Part shown: one piece after another, positions 6,344-13,692 of the stretch
Numbering within the stretch: the stretch's first letter is position 1
Layout: every line of letters begins with the position of its first letter
NCBI GenBank assembly: GCA_030636615.1
Contig: DAOVWP010000007.1
Location: 1-14,285, forward strand
DNA from: Candidatus Nanohaloarchaea archaeon
GTDB lineage: Archaea > EX4484-52 > GLR71
Reading direction: 5' to 3'
Length of the DNA: 14,285 nucleotides
The notes under the pieces: model-generated
The model's database searches: none
What the model was told of the DNA's origin: nothing
Seen by the model: only the letters and a program-made list of their open reading frames with translations
Made by a program: the position numbers and the translations under genes

Positions 6344-7009
6344 ATGTATATGAATAAAGACAAGAAACAATTTTCAAAGACAAAATTCCTATTAGTCCTT
6401 ACTCTGACAACATCAGTCTTTATTATCGGTATTTTTTTTGGCAGCATCATCTCAGACAAGAAACTCGAATCCATCAACTACATGGAACAGGATTTCAGGA
6501 CAGAGATCAGCGCAATAGAACTGCAATATCTCCTGCTCTCAGAAGACCCATGCAACGAGATGATAGACTACTCACCTTTAACAGACGAACTGTACAACAT
6601 AGCCACAAGATTGGATCATATGGAAAACCTGCTTGGCGAAGATAACAAAGATGTCCTTCACCTGAAAAACTATTATTCCACGCTCCAGATAAAACACTGG
6701 CTCCTCATGAAAAAAATAAAAACAGACTGCAACCAGAACACAACCATGATCCTATATTTCTATGATACAAAAGAAAATTGCCCTGACTGTGAACAACAGG
6801 GATTCATCCTGACGTACCTGAGAAAGAAATTCCCGGAAATATACATATATGCCTTCAACACAAACCTTGACAATGCAGCAATAAAAACAATAAAAACCCT
6901 ATATGAAATAAATACTACACCATCTGTTCTAATAGATGGTCATAAAATGGAACAACTCAGGACAAAAGACGAGATACTTGAAAAGATAATACATAACAAT
7001 ACACAATAA
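6344..7009 (+). CDS. Membrane-anchored thioredoxin-like protein with CPDC motif
   Basis: 221 residues from the ATG at 6344; an ATG at 6350 is equally possible and a TTG at 6341 less so. There is a basic N-terminus and one helix at about residues 15-37. A mostly helical spacer (about 45-125) has cysteines at 70 and 129. The C-terminal thioredoxin-like domain follows, with TMILYFYDTKENCPDCEQQ (C146/C149), a YIYAFNTNLDN strand and the cis-proline motif TTPS (191-194). Topology places the redox domain outside the cell. It would form, break or rearrange disulfides in exported proteins. The next gene, 27 bases on, encodes a six-Cys membrane protein and is a plausible partner or substrate. The spacer matches no family I know; the fold call rests on the CxxC and cis-Pro spacing. 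Confidence 0.8.
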   Translation: MYMNKDKKQFSKTKFLLVLTLTTSVFIIGIFFGSIISDKKLESINYMEQDFRTEISAIELQYLLLSEDPCNEMIDYSPLTDELYNIATRLDHMENLLGEDNKDVLHLKNYYSTLQIKHWLLMKKIKTDCNQNTTMILYFYDTKENCPDCEQQGFILTYLRKKFPEIYIYAFNTNLDNAAIKTIKTLYEINTTPSVLIDGHKMEQLRTKDEILEKIIHNNTQ

Positions 7010-7036
7010 AAATCAGATGAACTATGGTGAACATAA

Positions 7037-7393
7037 ATGAGCGAAAAAACGAAAAAAGAAGAAAAAACCAACATAAAAAATAATAAAAGAAACAAAATAA
7101 ACTCGATTCCCACAATAATACTCATCATTCTAACGGCAGCCTTCATCTTCATTTCTGTAACATTTATCAGCGACCTTATGTTTGAAAGATATGAAGAACA
7201 GACACTTGAAGAATATTGTAAAACTATAGAAAATGATCCTGCCCTAAGCTACCCATGCAACTGCTACCCTTTCACCGACAAAGAACATGTAGAGATTGAA
7301 ATCCGCGACAAGATAGACAACATGTGCGCGTGTGAATGTATAATCGGACCAAACCAGACAATAATAATTCCTGTAGCAAGAGCAAAAGATTAG
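7037..7393 (+). CDS. Single-pass membrane protein with six-cysteine exterior domain, unknown
   Basis: 118 residues. A strong ribosome site GGTGA (7026-7030) sits six bases before the ATG. The first 22 residues are extremely basic and Asn/Lys-rich. One helix spans about 24-45. The remaining 70 residues hold six cysteines: C61, then C74-N-C76, then C97-A-C99-E-C101. The CxC and CxCxC spacing could form stacked disulfides or bind a metal. No family recognised. It follows the CPDC thioredoxin-like gene by 27 bases on the same strand, so the two form a unit. The simplest reading is that the exterior domain is folded by, or passes electrons to, its neighbour (inference). It ends nine bases from the converging TruD gene. 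Confidence 0.75.
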   Translation: MSEKTKKEEKTNIKNNKRNKINSIPTIILIILTAAFIFISVTFISDLMFERYEEQTLEEYCKTIENDPALSYPCNCYPFTDKEHVEIEIRDKIDNMCACECIIGPNQTIIIPVARAKD

Positions 7394-7402
7394 TTTATTT
7401 TG

Positions 7403-8560
7403 CTAAATTTTAAAGAACTCTCTCAAAAAAACAGTAGCATAACATCCTTTTTTCAGATCAAAACTAAGATCCACGCAATTATCTTCTTCAATAAAAACAA
7501 CTTTAAAATTATGCGCTTTCTCAAAACCTTTCCTGATACCCCCCTTAGAAGATAAGAATGGCATAAAACTTACCCGAAAAGCGCTAAGATCAACATCCTC
7601 TTCCCTGAGAACCTTCTGCATTGCTTCCCTTAGCTTTGCAATCTTTATGATCTTAAGCCCATATCCAAACAGAGGAATCTCTATATCTAAATTATCATCA
7701 TCACCAAGCAAGATAATTTCACTCAGTACCTTATTGAAAAGATATGATTGGTATGCATGCACAAACATCTTCCTCATAGAAAGGGGAAATATTTTGAAAG
7801 CACCTTCAAAATCACTATTTTTCTTCACAAGGACTGACAGCATAATCTTCTCATAATGCATCACATCAGGAAACTTATCAAATGCAGCGTTATAATCTCC
7901 CTCTGATGCAAGTTTTCTCGCTTCCTGTATGTCTTGGTCCTCTTCAACAACAGAATCACAGATATAGCTCATTACAGCGCCCTCTAAATCAGAATGTATA
8001 AGATGCTTCCCGACGACATGACTTATAGGTCTCTTTGTGCCAAATCTCTGCGGACCGAAATAATTCGGAAAATACACATTACTATCAACAGAAGACAAAA
8101 TCCTTCTTACATTCTTAAGATCCGCTTTATCAAAATAAACCCTTATCTGAAACCTGTTACCCCAAAGCTTTCCTATATGCAGTCTGCTTCCTTTCCCAAG
8201 ATATGTCAACTCAATATCCTTGACGCCAAGATTTTCCACATCCTTATATGAAACACCGGAACTAATATCAACAGATATCAACTGGCTGGTAACCGCAAAC
8301 TTATCTTTTGTACCGGAAAATGAGATACAGGACTTATTGATACCAGTAATTGAAGCTATATAAGAGATTGCCTTGAACTGATCCCAGTTATTCAGCTTCA
8401 TCAGAAATATCATCGCTTCGTTTTCATCTGAATCAGAATATTTCTGTATCTCATCGCACACAATATTTTCACAGATAATCTCTTTTACGACAAAATCATC
8501 AGGCTTTCTTTTAATCTCTCCTGCAACCTGATTATCCCTGAGTGTGATATAATTATCCAT
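7403..8560 (-). CDS. truD: tRNA pseudouridine synthase TruD
   Basis: 385 residues, a usual length for archaeal TruD. It converts a uridine in tRNA (position 13 in E. coli) to pseudouridine. Signature blocks are present: N-terminal IKRKPDDFVVKEI (16-28), the catalytic loop SFSGTKDKFAVTSQ (catalytic Asp D86), GKLWGNRFQIRV, YFPNYFGPQRFG, and the helix FVHAYQSYLFNKVL. The TRUD insertion domain is present between the conserved halves. The start ATG at 8560 agrees with the family's N-terminus. An AT-rich TATA-like stretch lies about 33 bases upstream (8588-8598, minus strand). It converges with the Cys-rich membrane gene and is separated from the upstream S-layer gene by a terminator. Confidence 0.95.
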   Translation of the reverse strand: MDNYITLRDNQVAGEIKRKPDDFVVKEIICENIVCDEIQKYSDSDENEAMIFLMKLNNWDQFKAISYIASITGINKSCISFSGTKDKFAVTSQLISVDISSGVSYKDVENLGVKDIELTYLGKGSRLHIGKLWGNRFQIRVYFDKADLKNVRRILSSVDSNVYFPNYFGPQRFGTKRPISHVVGKHLIHSDLEGAVMSYICDSVVEEDQDIQEARKLASEGDYNAAFDKFPDVMHYEKIMLSVLVKKNSDFEGAFKIFPLSMRKMFVHAYQSYLFNKVLSEIILLGDDDNLDIEIPLFGYGLKIIKIAKLREAMQKVLREEDVDLSAFRVSFMPFLSSKGGIRKGFEKAHNFKVVFIEEDNCVDLSFDLKKGCYATVFLREFFKI

Positions 8561-8612
8561 AATAACAGAACCTACAATAATAGACTATTAATATATAGTA
8601 CAGATAATATTA

Positions 8613-8653
8613 TAAAAAAAAGAAGAGGGTTAAAGGCAATTTTTTGCCTTTAA
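8613..8653 (-). terminator. Hairpin and U-tract terminator of the S-layer gene
   Basis: On the minus strand a perfect 10-bp stem TTAAAGGCAA/TTGCCTTTAA (8630-8653, loop of four) starts 14 bases after the S-layer stop. It is followed by CCCTCTTC and a run of eight T (8614-8621 as A on the plus strand). Archaeal termination depends mainly on the U-tract. It would insulate TruD from the strongly expressed upstream gene. Confidence 0.7.
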
Positions 8654-8667
8654 ACCTTTAGATTGAC

Positions 8668-11226
8668 TTATTCTTCAACTGTTTCTTCTACAACTTCTTC
8701 TTCAACAGCTACAACTTCTTCAATTTCGCTTACAGTTGAACCAACAACCTTGACTTTTGTCTTGTCTGCTAGATCATCTGCATAGTTTGCGTAGTTCTGA
8801 AGTACACTGCATGCTGCCTGAGTGTCTGCTGCATCGAAACCAGCTACAACAAGAGCTGCATTACCTGTTGAGAAAGCATCATCGATTACTTCGATATATG
8901 CCTGTCCCTGGTAGTCATATACTCCAGCTACAGTCTGAGTTCTCCATTCATCGATAGATCTTGTCTTTGAGGAAAGTTCAGCAACCAGTTTGTTTACTGC
9001 AGGTCCACCAACAAGAATAAGATTGCTTGTTGATTTGTAAGATTCAGCTTCTGTATCAAGTACAGCAACTCCTGTTGAGGAAAGTGCTGGTACGCTTACA
9101 GATGCTGTTGCAGTTGTTGTAGTACCGGTTGAAGATACACTTGGTGCAGCTACACCTGCTTTCATCACATAGACATTAGCAGTTACCTGCTCGTCTGGGT
9201 AATAAAGCTGGATTGAATCTGCATCTGTGTTATCAACTACATATGTACCGTATCTTGTTACACCATCATACACATTCGAATCAAGAATGCTGTATGTTGT
9301 TGCACCAAGAAGACCACCGTTTCCTGAAGCAGCAGTTACAGCAACATCAACAGTATCTATTGCGTGTGAACCTGTTGTTGTTTCAGCTACAGTTATGTTG
9401 ATTGTTGCTTTGTCAGTATCTGACTGGTCATCTGTTTCAGTGTAAGTAACACCAGGTGCATTTGCATCAGAGAACACAATGAAGTTTGCGCCGTTCTTTG
9501 TTACCATATTGACATTTCCATTAGTTCCTCCAGTTCCCTGATCAGCATCAGCTACTGTAAGATGGTATTCTGATGTTATTGAAATATCTGATACAGTAAA
9601 TGTTGCTGAACCGAGATATAGAGTTCCTGCTCCTTCAACACCAGTCAATGTATATCCAACCTGAATCTCTTCACCTGAACCGACATCTTCAAGAGTTACT
9701 ATCTTATCTGAAGTTGAAATTGACTTATACTTAAGTACATACGAGTCAGTTCCGTCAGATATGAAGAAACTTGAACCTTTTGTTACATCAGTAGCTGCCT
9801 GAGCAACCCAAAGTTTCTGTGTTCCTGCAGTACCACCAAGAGTCCATGTGTATGGACCTACTCCGGATCCTGTTGTTGTAATTGTCTTCAGATCAATGTT
9901 GTATTCAGTTCCAGCGTTGTTACTGAATTTCAGCTTTGCCTTGTTTGAACTTTTATACATCTTGAATTCTTCTTTTGAATCTGCTTTGTCAGCTTCTGAT
10001 AGACCAGCAAATACAAAATCAACAGCGCCGAAGATTGGATCTGCTATAGCTTCACCTGCAGCTGCGATAAGTGTCTCATCAGGTGAGTAAGTTACAGTTA
10101 TTGTCTTCATCTTACTTCCGTCTGCTGTTATTGCAACAAGTGAACCGGTAACACTGTCATCACCAATTACAACTGGCTGACCGTCCTCAAGAGTTAGCTT
10201 GTCTGAGCCGATAAATAGTGTAGCTGTTGCTGATTCTGTTGCAGCACCACCTGAAACACTAGGCATCTTAACTTCACTTACTTTCTTGATAGTAACCTGT
10301 GAGTTTGTCTCAGCGTTTACTGTGATTGCTGTATTATCAGCTTTCTCATATGTTACACCGTCAAGAAGGAATACTCCTTTCAGACTAGTACCTGTACCTG
10401 TCCATGAAGTCATCTGGATTGTGTGCTGTTCACCATCAAGTGTGAATGTTATAGCATCACCGCCAGCAGTAAGAGATTTCTCTTCACCGCCACCATAAAG
10501 AACCAGTTTTGTGGATGTGATATCCGAATCTGTTCCTACAGTGAAAGTCTTTCCCATAATCTGGATATCCTGACCTGCAAGACCTGGAGCGTTTGACTTG
10601 TAATCTGCAGATGTGCTGTCAGATGACTGGTTAATGTCAAGACCTGCCGGAGATGTTATCTCAAGTTGGTAAAGATTTGCTGACGAATCCTGTCTCAGGA
10701 CCATTCTTGGACTGTCTACAGTCTCACCAGCATTGTCTTCTTCATTGAAAGTTACATTTGTATTTCCATAAAGAGTCAATACCTGATTGATTGTAGTTGT
10801 AGTTCCATCTGCATAAGAAACTGTGTACTTTTTCAGAAGGTCAAGATCGTTTGCAGTAAGTGAAGCTTTAACCTTATTAAGGGTTCCATATGCCTCTGCA
10901 CCGCTGAATCTCAACTTTTTGGAACTTGTCTCGATTTTTGCGCCGTTATCTACAGATGTAACACCACCAGTACATGACACTGAAACCTCTTGGGATTCAG
11001 CACCAGCCTGAGCAAGTGAAGCAGCAATATTGATTGCTCCTACTACATCTGCTGTGCTAGCAGTCGCACCGACTACTATTGTACTTGCAAAATCATCCGA
11101 GGTTGCGAATGGTGCTGGATAATTTCCAAGATTAGCTGCAAGTGCGCCGCCTGCTAATACAGACCCCATCATAGCGGTCCCTACAAGCAGGGTTCCTATT
11201 TTTTTAACTGTTTTTTCGAATTGCAT
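8668..11226 (-). CDS. S-layer surface protein, methanococcal/DPANN type
   Basis: 852 residues. A clear Sec signal (basic MQFEKTVKK, hydrophobic 11-28, A-L-A-A near 28-31) is followed by YPAPF and DDFASTIVVGATASTADVVGAINIAASLA, the start expected of the archaeal S_layer_N family. The body is T/S/G/A/V/D-rich beta-type sequence. The end has LILVGGPAVNKLVAEL (736-751) and GNAALVVAGFDAADTQAAC, matching the S_layer_C pattern. The extreme C-terminus (836-852) is almost all Glu and Val. I see only two cysteines (C85 and about C806), which might pair. There is no C-terminal membrane helix and no PGF-CTERM. It would form the two-dimensional cell-surface lattice. AGGTG lies seven bases before the ATG. 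Base and codon use differ from the neighbours, consistent with very high expression. Confidence 0.9.
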   Translation of the reverse strand: MQFEKTVKKIGTLLVGTAMMGSVLAGGALAANLGNYPAPFATSDDFASTIVVGATASTADVVGAINIAASLAQAGAESQEVSVSCTGGVTSVDNGAKIETSSKKLRFSGAEAYGTLNKVKASLTANDLDLLKKYTVSYADGTTTTINQVLTLYGNTNVTFNEEDNAGETVDSPRMVLRQDSSANLYQLEITSPAGLDINQSSDSTSADYKSNAPGLAGQDIQIMGKTFTVGTDSDITSTKLVLYGGGEEKSLTAGGDAITFTLDGEQHTIQMTSWTGTGTSLKGVFLLDGVTYEKADNTAITVNAETNSQVTIKKVSEVKMPSVSGGAATESATATLFIGSDKLTLEDGQPVVIGDDSVTGSLVAITADGSKMKTITVTYSPDETLIAAAGEAIADPIFGAVDFVFAGLSEADKADSKEEFKMYKSSNKAKLKFSNNAGTEYNIDLKTITTTGSGVGPYTWTLGGTAGTQKLWVAQAATDVTKGSSFFISDGTDSYVLKYKSISTSDKIVTLEDVGSGEEIQVGYTLTGVEGAGTLYLGSATFTVSDISITSEYHLTVADADQGTGGTNGNVNMVTKNGANFIVFSDANAPGVTYTETDDQSDTDKATINITVAETTTGSHAIDTVDVAVTAASGNGGLLGATTYSILDSNVYDGVTRYGTYVVDNTDADSIQLYYPDEQVTANVYVMKAGVAAPSVSSTGTTTTATASVSVPALSSTGVAVLDTEAESYKSTSNLILVGGPAVNKLVAELSSKTRSIDEWRTQTVAGVYDYQGQAYIEVIDDAFSTGNAALVVAGFDAADTQAACSVLQNYANYADDLADKTKVKVVGSTVSEIEEVVAVEEEVVEETVEE

Positions 11227-11369
11227 TTTTTAACACCTATATACTATAGTATTTTATTTTACTTTGTTTAAACTTTTTTTCAATGTGTTGCAGATATAAA
11301 TATCGAACAGATGAATTATTCCTATATTTCTCATATGTTTTTTCATAAGTTTTACAACTTAATTCAAAA

Positions 11370-11381
11370 GTTCTTAAGAAC
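11370..11381. promoter_or_regulatory. 12-bp perfect palindrome at the predicted S-layer start site
   Basis: GTTCTTAAGAAC is identical to its reverse complement and spans the start site (about 11375) predicted by the minus-strand TATA box at 11397-11406. It contains the GTTC/GAAC core that recurs in the nearby sites, so it may be another operator. Confidence 0.4.
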
Positions 11382-11396
11382 CAATTTGTCAGAGGG

Positions 11397-11406
11397 GTAT
11401 ATAAAG
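11397..11406 (-). promoter_or_regulatory. TATA box, probable S-layer promoter
   Basis: CTTTATATAC on the minus strand is the best box-A match in the region. It predicts a start near 11375 and thus a leader of about 149 bases before the S-layer ATG. A weaker box (TTTATATC, about 11296-11303) would give a leader of about 47 bases. On the plus strand the same bases read TATATAAAGG and could fire the other way. Confidence 0.45.
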
Positions 11407-11412
11407 GTGTCC

Positions 11413-11504
11413 TGAAACAGTTCCACACAATAATTCAGCATAATAAAATAACCACTAAATTGTTCATAAACCTAAAAAACAAGTGTTACATTGTTCATAA
11501 ACCC
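11413..11504. repeat. TGAAC-type repeats between the S-layer and the 11661 gene
   Basis: This part of the 434-base gap between the two divergent genes holds an imperfect palindrome TGAAACAGTTCCA (11413-11425) and two copies of ATTGTTCATAAACC (11459-11472 and 11490-11503), 31 bases apart. Read on the other strand the two copies are TGAACAAT. Related sites occur in the gap at 13565-13642. No gene is visible in this gap. Confidence 0.5.
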
Positions 11505-11617
11505 TAAAATAACCTTTAAATCAAAAACAAAAGAGATTTCATAGACTTCACCAATAAACAATCAAAACCACATAAAACATAGAAACATACACCAACAAAC
11601 AAAATTATCTGCAAAAG

Positions 11618-11626
11618 ATATATAAA
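11618..11626 (+). promoter_or_regulatory. TATA box for the 11661 gene
   Basis: ATATATAAA, with a predicted start near 11649. The short leader then contains AGGTGAT (11651-11657) before the ATG at 11661. Confidence 0.55.
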
Positions 11627-11660
11627 CCTTCAAAAAAAAGACATAACATTAGGTGATATT

Positions 11661-12101
11661 ATGCCAATTATAGGACTGAATTACACAAAAATCAGCGCAA
11701 ATAGATCTGGAGACTCAAACCAGAAACTTGACATCAACACTGTTCCGGAGATTACTGACTTCAAACAGGCAACACTTGAAAGCTTTGGTGGAAAAGTGAA
11801 TGTCGCAAGAGTAAACTTCGCATACAAAACTATGATTGAACCAAATATAGGAAACATAACAATAGAAGGAATAATAATATACGAAAACGAGAATATAAAA
11901 GATCTCTCAGAGCAATGGAAAACAGAAAAGAAACTCCCAGTTGATGCACAGCTTGAGATAATAAATTACATATTCCGTACAGTAAGCATAAAAGCGCTTA
12001 TAATATCTGAAATTCTGCAACTACCCCCAGTAATAAACCTACCAGTTGTAAAAGACACAAAGAAAAAAGAGACTAAAAAAGAAGCAAAATCAAAAAAATA
12101 A
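11661..12101 (+). CDS. Small conserved-looking archaeal protein, possible SecB-like fold
   Basis: 146 residues with an excellent promoter and AGGTGAT ribosome site. The N-terminal half looks like alternating beta strands (VNVARVNFAYKTMIEP, GNITIEGIIIY). A short link (SEQWKTEKKLP) leads to a long helical part (QLEIINYIFRTVSIKALIISE), then LQLPPVINLPVV, then a disordered K/E tail (131-146). A beta sheet followed by a long helix ending in a PP-containing motif is the order seen in SecB-type chaperones, whose C-terminus carries a FPPLLLPP-like block. Here LPPVINLP occupies that place. This is a resemblance seen by eye, not a family match. No signal peptide, so cytosolic. It is divergent from the S-layer gene across a regulated gap, so a role in handling exported surface proteins is an attractive guess. 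Confidence 0.7.
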   Translation: MPIIGLNYTKISANRSGDSNQKLDINTVPEITDFKQATLESFGGKVNVARVNFAYKTMIEPNIGNITIEGIIIYENENIKDLSEQWKTEKKLPVDAQLEIINYIFRTVSIKALIISEILQLPPVINLPVVKDTKKKETKKEAKSKK

Positions 12102-12124
12102 ATAGATGCAAGTTCCTCTTTTTC

Positions 12125-13054
12125 TTATTCTTTCTTTTTCTTCTTCAATGTTTCATCAAGCAGTTTAACTATATTCGTCCGACCCATCTGGATTTTTTCA
12201 ACAATTCCCCTTTCTGCAAGATCATAAATAATCCGGCTTACTTTTGCCTTGGAATAACCCGTATCACTCACAATCTGCCTCTGCACACACTCACCACCAC
12301 AACCAATTATAATATCAAGCACTTTCTTCTCAGACCCTCTAAAAAGTGATAACACCTTATCAGAACTAGTATGCCTGCCTCGTCTGACCAGCACAATGAC
12401 CAGTATTATAAACATTAGAAAAACAGCAGCTAAACCAATAAGATATTTTGTATTAAGATCTGAAACGGGATCAATATGCTCCATATCTTCATACATGACA
12501 GTAAATGATTTAGTTGAACCTATAGTCGGTTCATCCACATCCCACACAACCTTAATCCTCCTGCCATCAGTGCCGATTATAGCATCTAAAGGATAAAGCG
12601 GATTAAGCCTCTCAGATTTCTCAACAATGCCTTTCCCTTCAGGGAGAGTTATTTCAAGAAGAAAATTATCTGTGGGGTTCATGAAACTATAGATATAATT
12701 AAGATGATATGCACCATATACCTGCGATTGCATATTCAGGATAGAATATTCAAATGTCACATTATAATCTGTCTTGTTCTCAGTATTTGGCTTGCATGTT
12801 ATCTCTGAGCCAAACACCACACTTTTCACTCCACACTCAAGTTGACCATAAGAATCACTCGCACTAAGCCCGACAATATCACCAAGCACAAGATAATATA
12901 TATCATTTGAAGTCAGTTCACTGAAAGATATCTCTACTTTTGAATATACTGGAGACTCGCGCCCGACATCAACAACATCAAGATAGACTGCATGACGTTC
13001 TATATCTGACGCACAAACAGGCGAAACAAAAATAAAAAAACTGATGCTGATCAA
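12125..13054 (-). CDS. Transmembrane winged-helix regulator with exterior sensor domain
   Basis: 309 residues in the minimal reading from a TTG at 13054. Order seen: a signal-like hydrophobic N-terminus ending VSPVCA-S, an exterior beta-rich domain (about 17-200) with cysteines C74 and C87, one membrane helix (204-224) followed by RRGRH, and a cytosolic winged helix (about 240-300) with KKVLDIIIGCGGECVQRQI, SDTGYSKAKVSRIIYDLAERG and a wing IQMGRTNIVKLL. The tail is KKKKKE. This is the layout of archaeal one-component membrane regulators that sense outside and bind DNA inside. It follows the gene at 13089 on the same strand. The true start may lie upstream: the frame stays open to 13096 with no ATG, GTG or TTG before 13054. 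Targets are unknown; the repeats flanking this cluster are candidates. Confidence 0.8.
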   Translation of the reverse strand: MISISFFIFVSPVCASDIERHAVYLDVVDVGRESPVYSKVEISFSELTSNDIYYLVLGDIVGLSASDSYGQLECGVKSVVFGSEITCKPNTENKTDYNVTFEYSILNMQSQVYGAYHLNYIYSFMNPTDNFLLEITLPEGKGIVEKSERLNPLYPLDAIIGTDGRRIKVVWDVDEPTIGSTKSFTVMYEDMEHIDPVSDLNTKYLIGLAAVFLMFIILVIVLVRRGRHTSSDKVLSLFRGSEKKVLDIIIGCGGECVQRQIVSDTGYSKAKVSRIIYDLAERGIVEKIQMGRTNIVKLLDETLKKKKKE

Positions 13055-13088
13055 GACAATATAACAAAGAAACCCTATACCAGAACGA

Positions 13089-13529
13089 TCAGTTATTCTT
13101 AATTTTCACACCTCCCTGAACAGCTATTGCAAACCGGTGCATCATCTCAGAAACAGACAGAAGTGCATTTTGAGCAGACCTCATACTCAATTTAATCTCA
13201 TCAGGTTCAATTATTTCGAGTGCAGTAGGACCATATGTCATTACAAGCCTCAAAAGAGTTTCAAAATCCTTTGCAACCAGTTCTACCTCAAGCATAATAC
13301 TATACACACTATCCACACCCTGTTTTTTAAGCTGTGGCACAGGCTCAGTCTTTTTCACTTTTGAATAAGACTCACTGACAACCTTCATACCTTCTTCTTT
13401 TCCAAACTGTTTCATCATTTTCTCAAGAATTTCCTTGGCGACTTTCTTATCAATTGCCTGAGTATCAAAAATAAACCATGCACTGATCCATCCATTTTCA
13501 ACATATTCCGAAACGTCTATTTCTCCCAT
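13089..13529 (-). CDS. Cytosolic protein of unknown function, upstream of the wHTH regulator
   Basis: 146 residues from the ATG at 13529 (a GTG at 13538 would add MVI). Predicted alpha/beta: an early strand GWISAWFIFDTQAID, a helix KKVAKEILEKMMKQFGKEEG, a strand VDSVYSIMLEVELVAKD, then TLLRLVMTYGPTALEIIEPDEIKL and a last helix with SAQNALLSVSEMMHRFA. No signal peptide, helix anchor, cysteine or catalytic motif. The YGPTALEIIEPDEI block has the look of a conserved ligand or interaction site, but I do not recognise the family. Its end encodes GGAGGTG (13109-13115), a perfect ribosome site for the following wHTH gene, so the pair should be translated together. It may relay or tune the regulator (inference). 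Confidence 0.7.
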   Translation of the reverse strand: MGEIDVSEYVENGWISAWFIFDTQAIDKKVAKEILEKMMKQFGKEEGMKVVSESYSKVKKTEPVPQLKKQGVDSVYSIMLEVELVAKDFETLLRLVMTYGPTALEIIEPDEIKLSMRSAQNALLSVSEMMHRFAIAVQGGVKIKNN

Positions 13530-13564
13530 AATAACCACATCAAAATAAGGCCAAAATAACCTTA

Positions 13565-13642
13565 TTGAACAATTTAAAGCCCAAATGAACAGTTAAACAG
13601 AATTGTTCCACTTTCAGACCAGATAAAAATAGATTGTTTCAC
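13565..13642. repeat. Cluster of four TGAAC-type sites before the regulator operon
   Basis: Four related sites lie in this gap: TTGAACAATT (13565-13574), ATGAACAGTT (13585-13594, 20 bases on), and on the opposite strand TGGAACAATT (13601-13610) and GTGAAACAAT (13633-13642). They fall between and around the promoter elements for the gene at 13529. Similar sites occur at 11413-11503. Confidence 0.5.
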
Positions 13643-13644
13643 AG

Positions 13645-13654
13645 TTATATAAAG
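13645..13654 (-). promoter_or_regulatory. TATA box for the 13529-12125 operon
   Basis: CTTTATATAA on the minus strand, predicting a start near 13623, within the cluster of TGAAC-type sites. A second, weaker box, CTTTAAATT, overlaps the site at 13565-13574 and would give a leader of about 19 bases to the ATG at 13529. Confidence 0.45.
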
Positions 13655-13692
13655 CTATTGCAGACAACACAGACAAAAAGAGATCTATAGAC

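Noticed and set aside
8757..11011. Several plus-strand frames of 62-99 codons within the S-layer gene
   Set aside because: They are antisense shadows of a long T/S/A-rich gene; compositions such as QLQQ and HLHS reflect the complement of repetitive codons.
11347..11360. Short inverted repeat AAGTT/AACTT in the S-layer leader
   Set aside because: Five base pairs of AT-rich stem in an AT-rich leader are expected by chance.
11237..11428. 63-codon minus-strand frame in the gap before the S-layer gene
   Set aside because: It runs across the predicted S-layer TATA box and leader, has no ribosome site or recognisable composition, and ends at the S-layer ribosome site; more likely untranslated leader.
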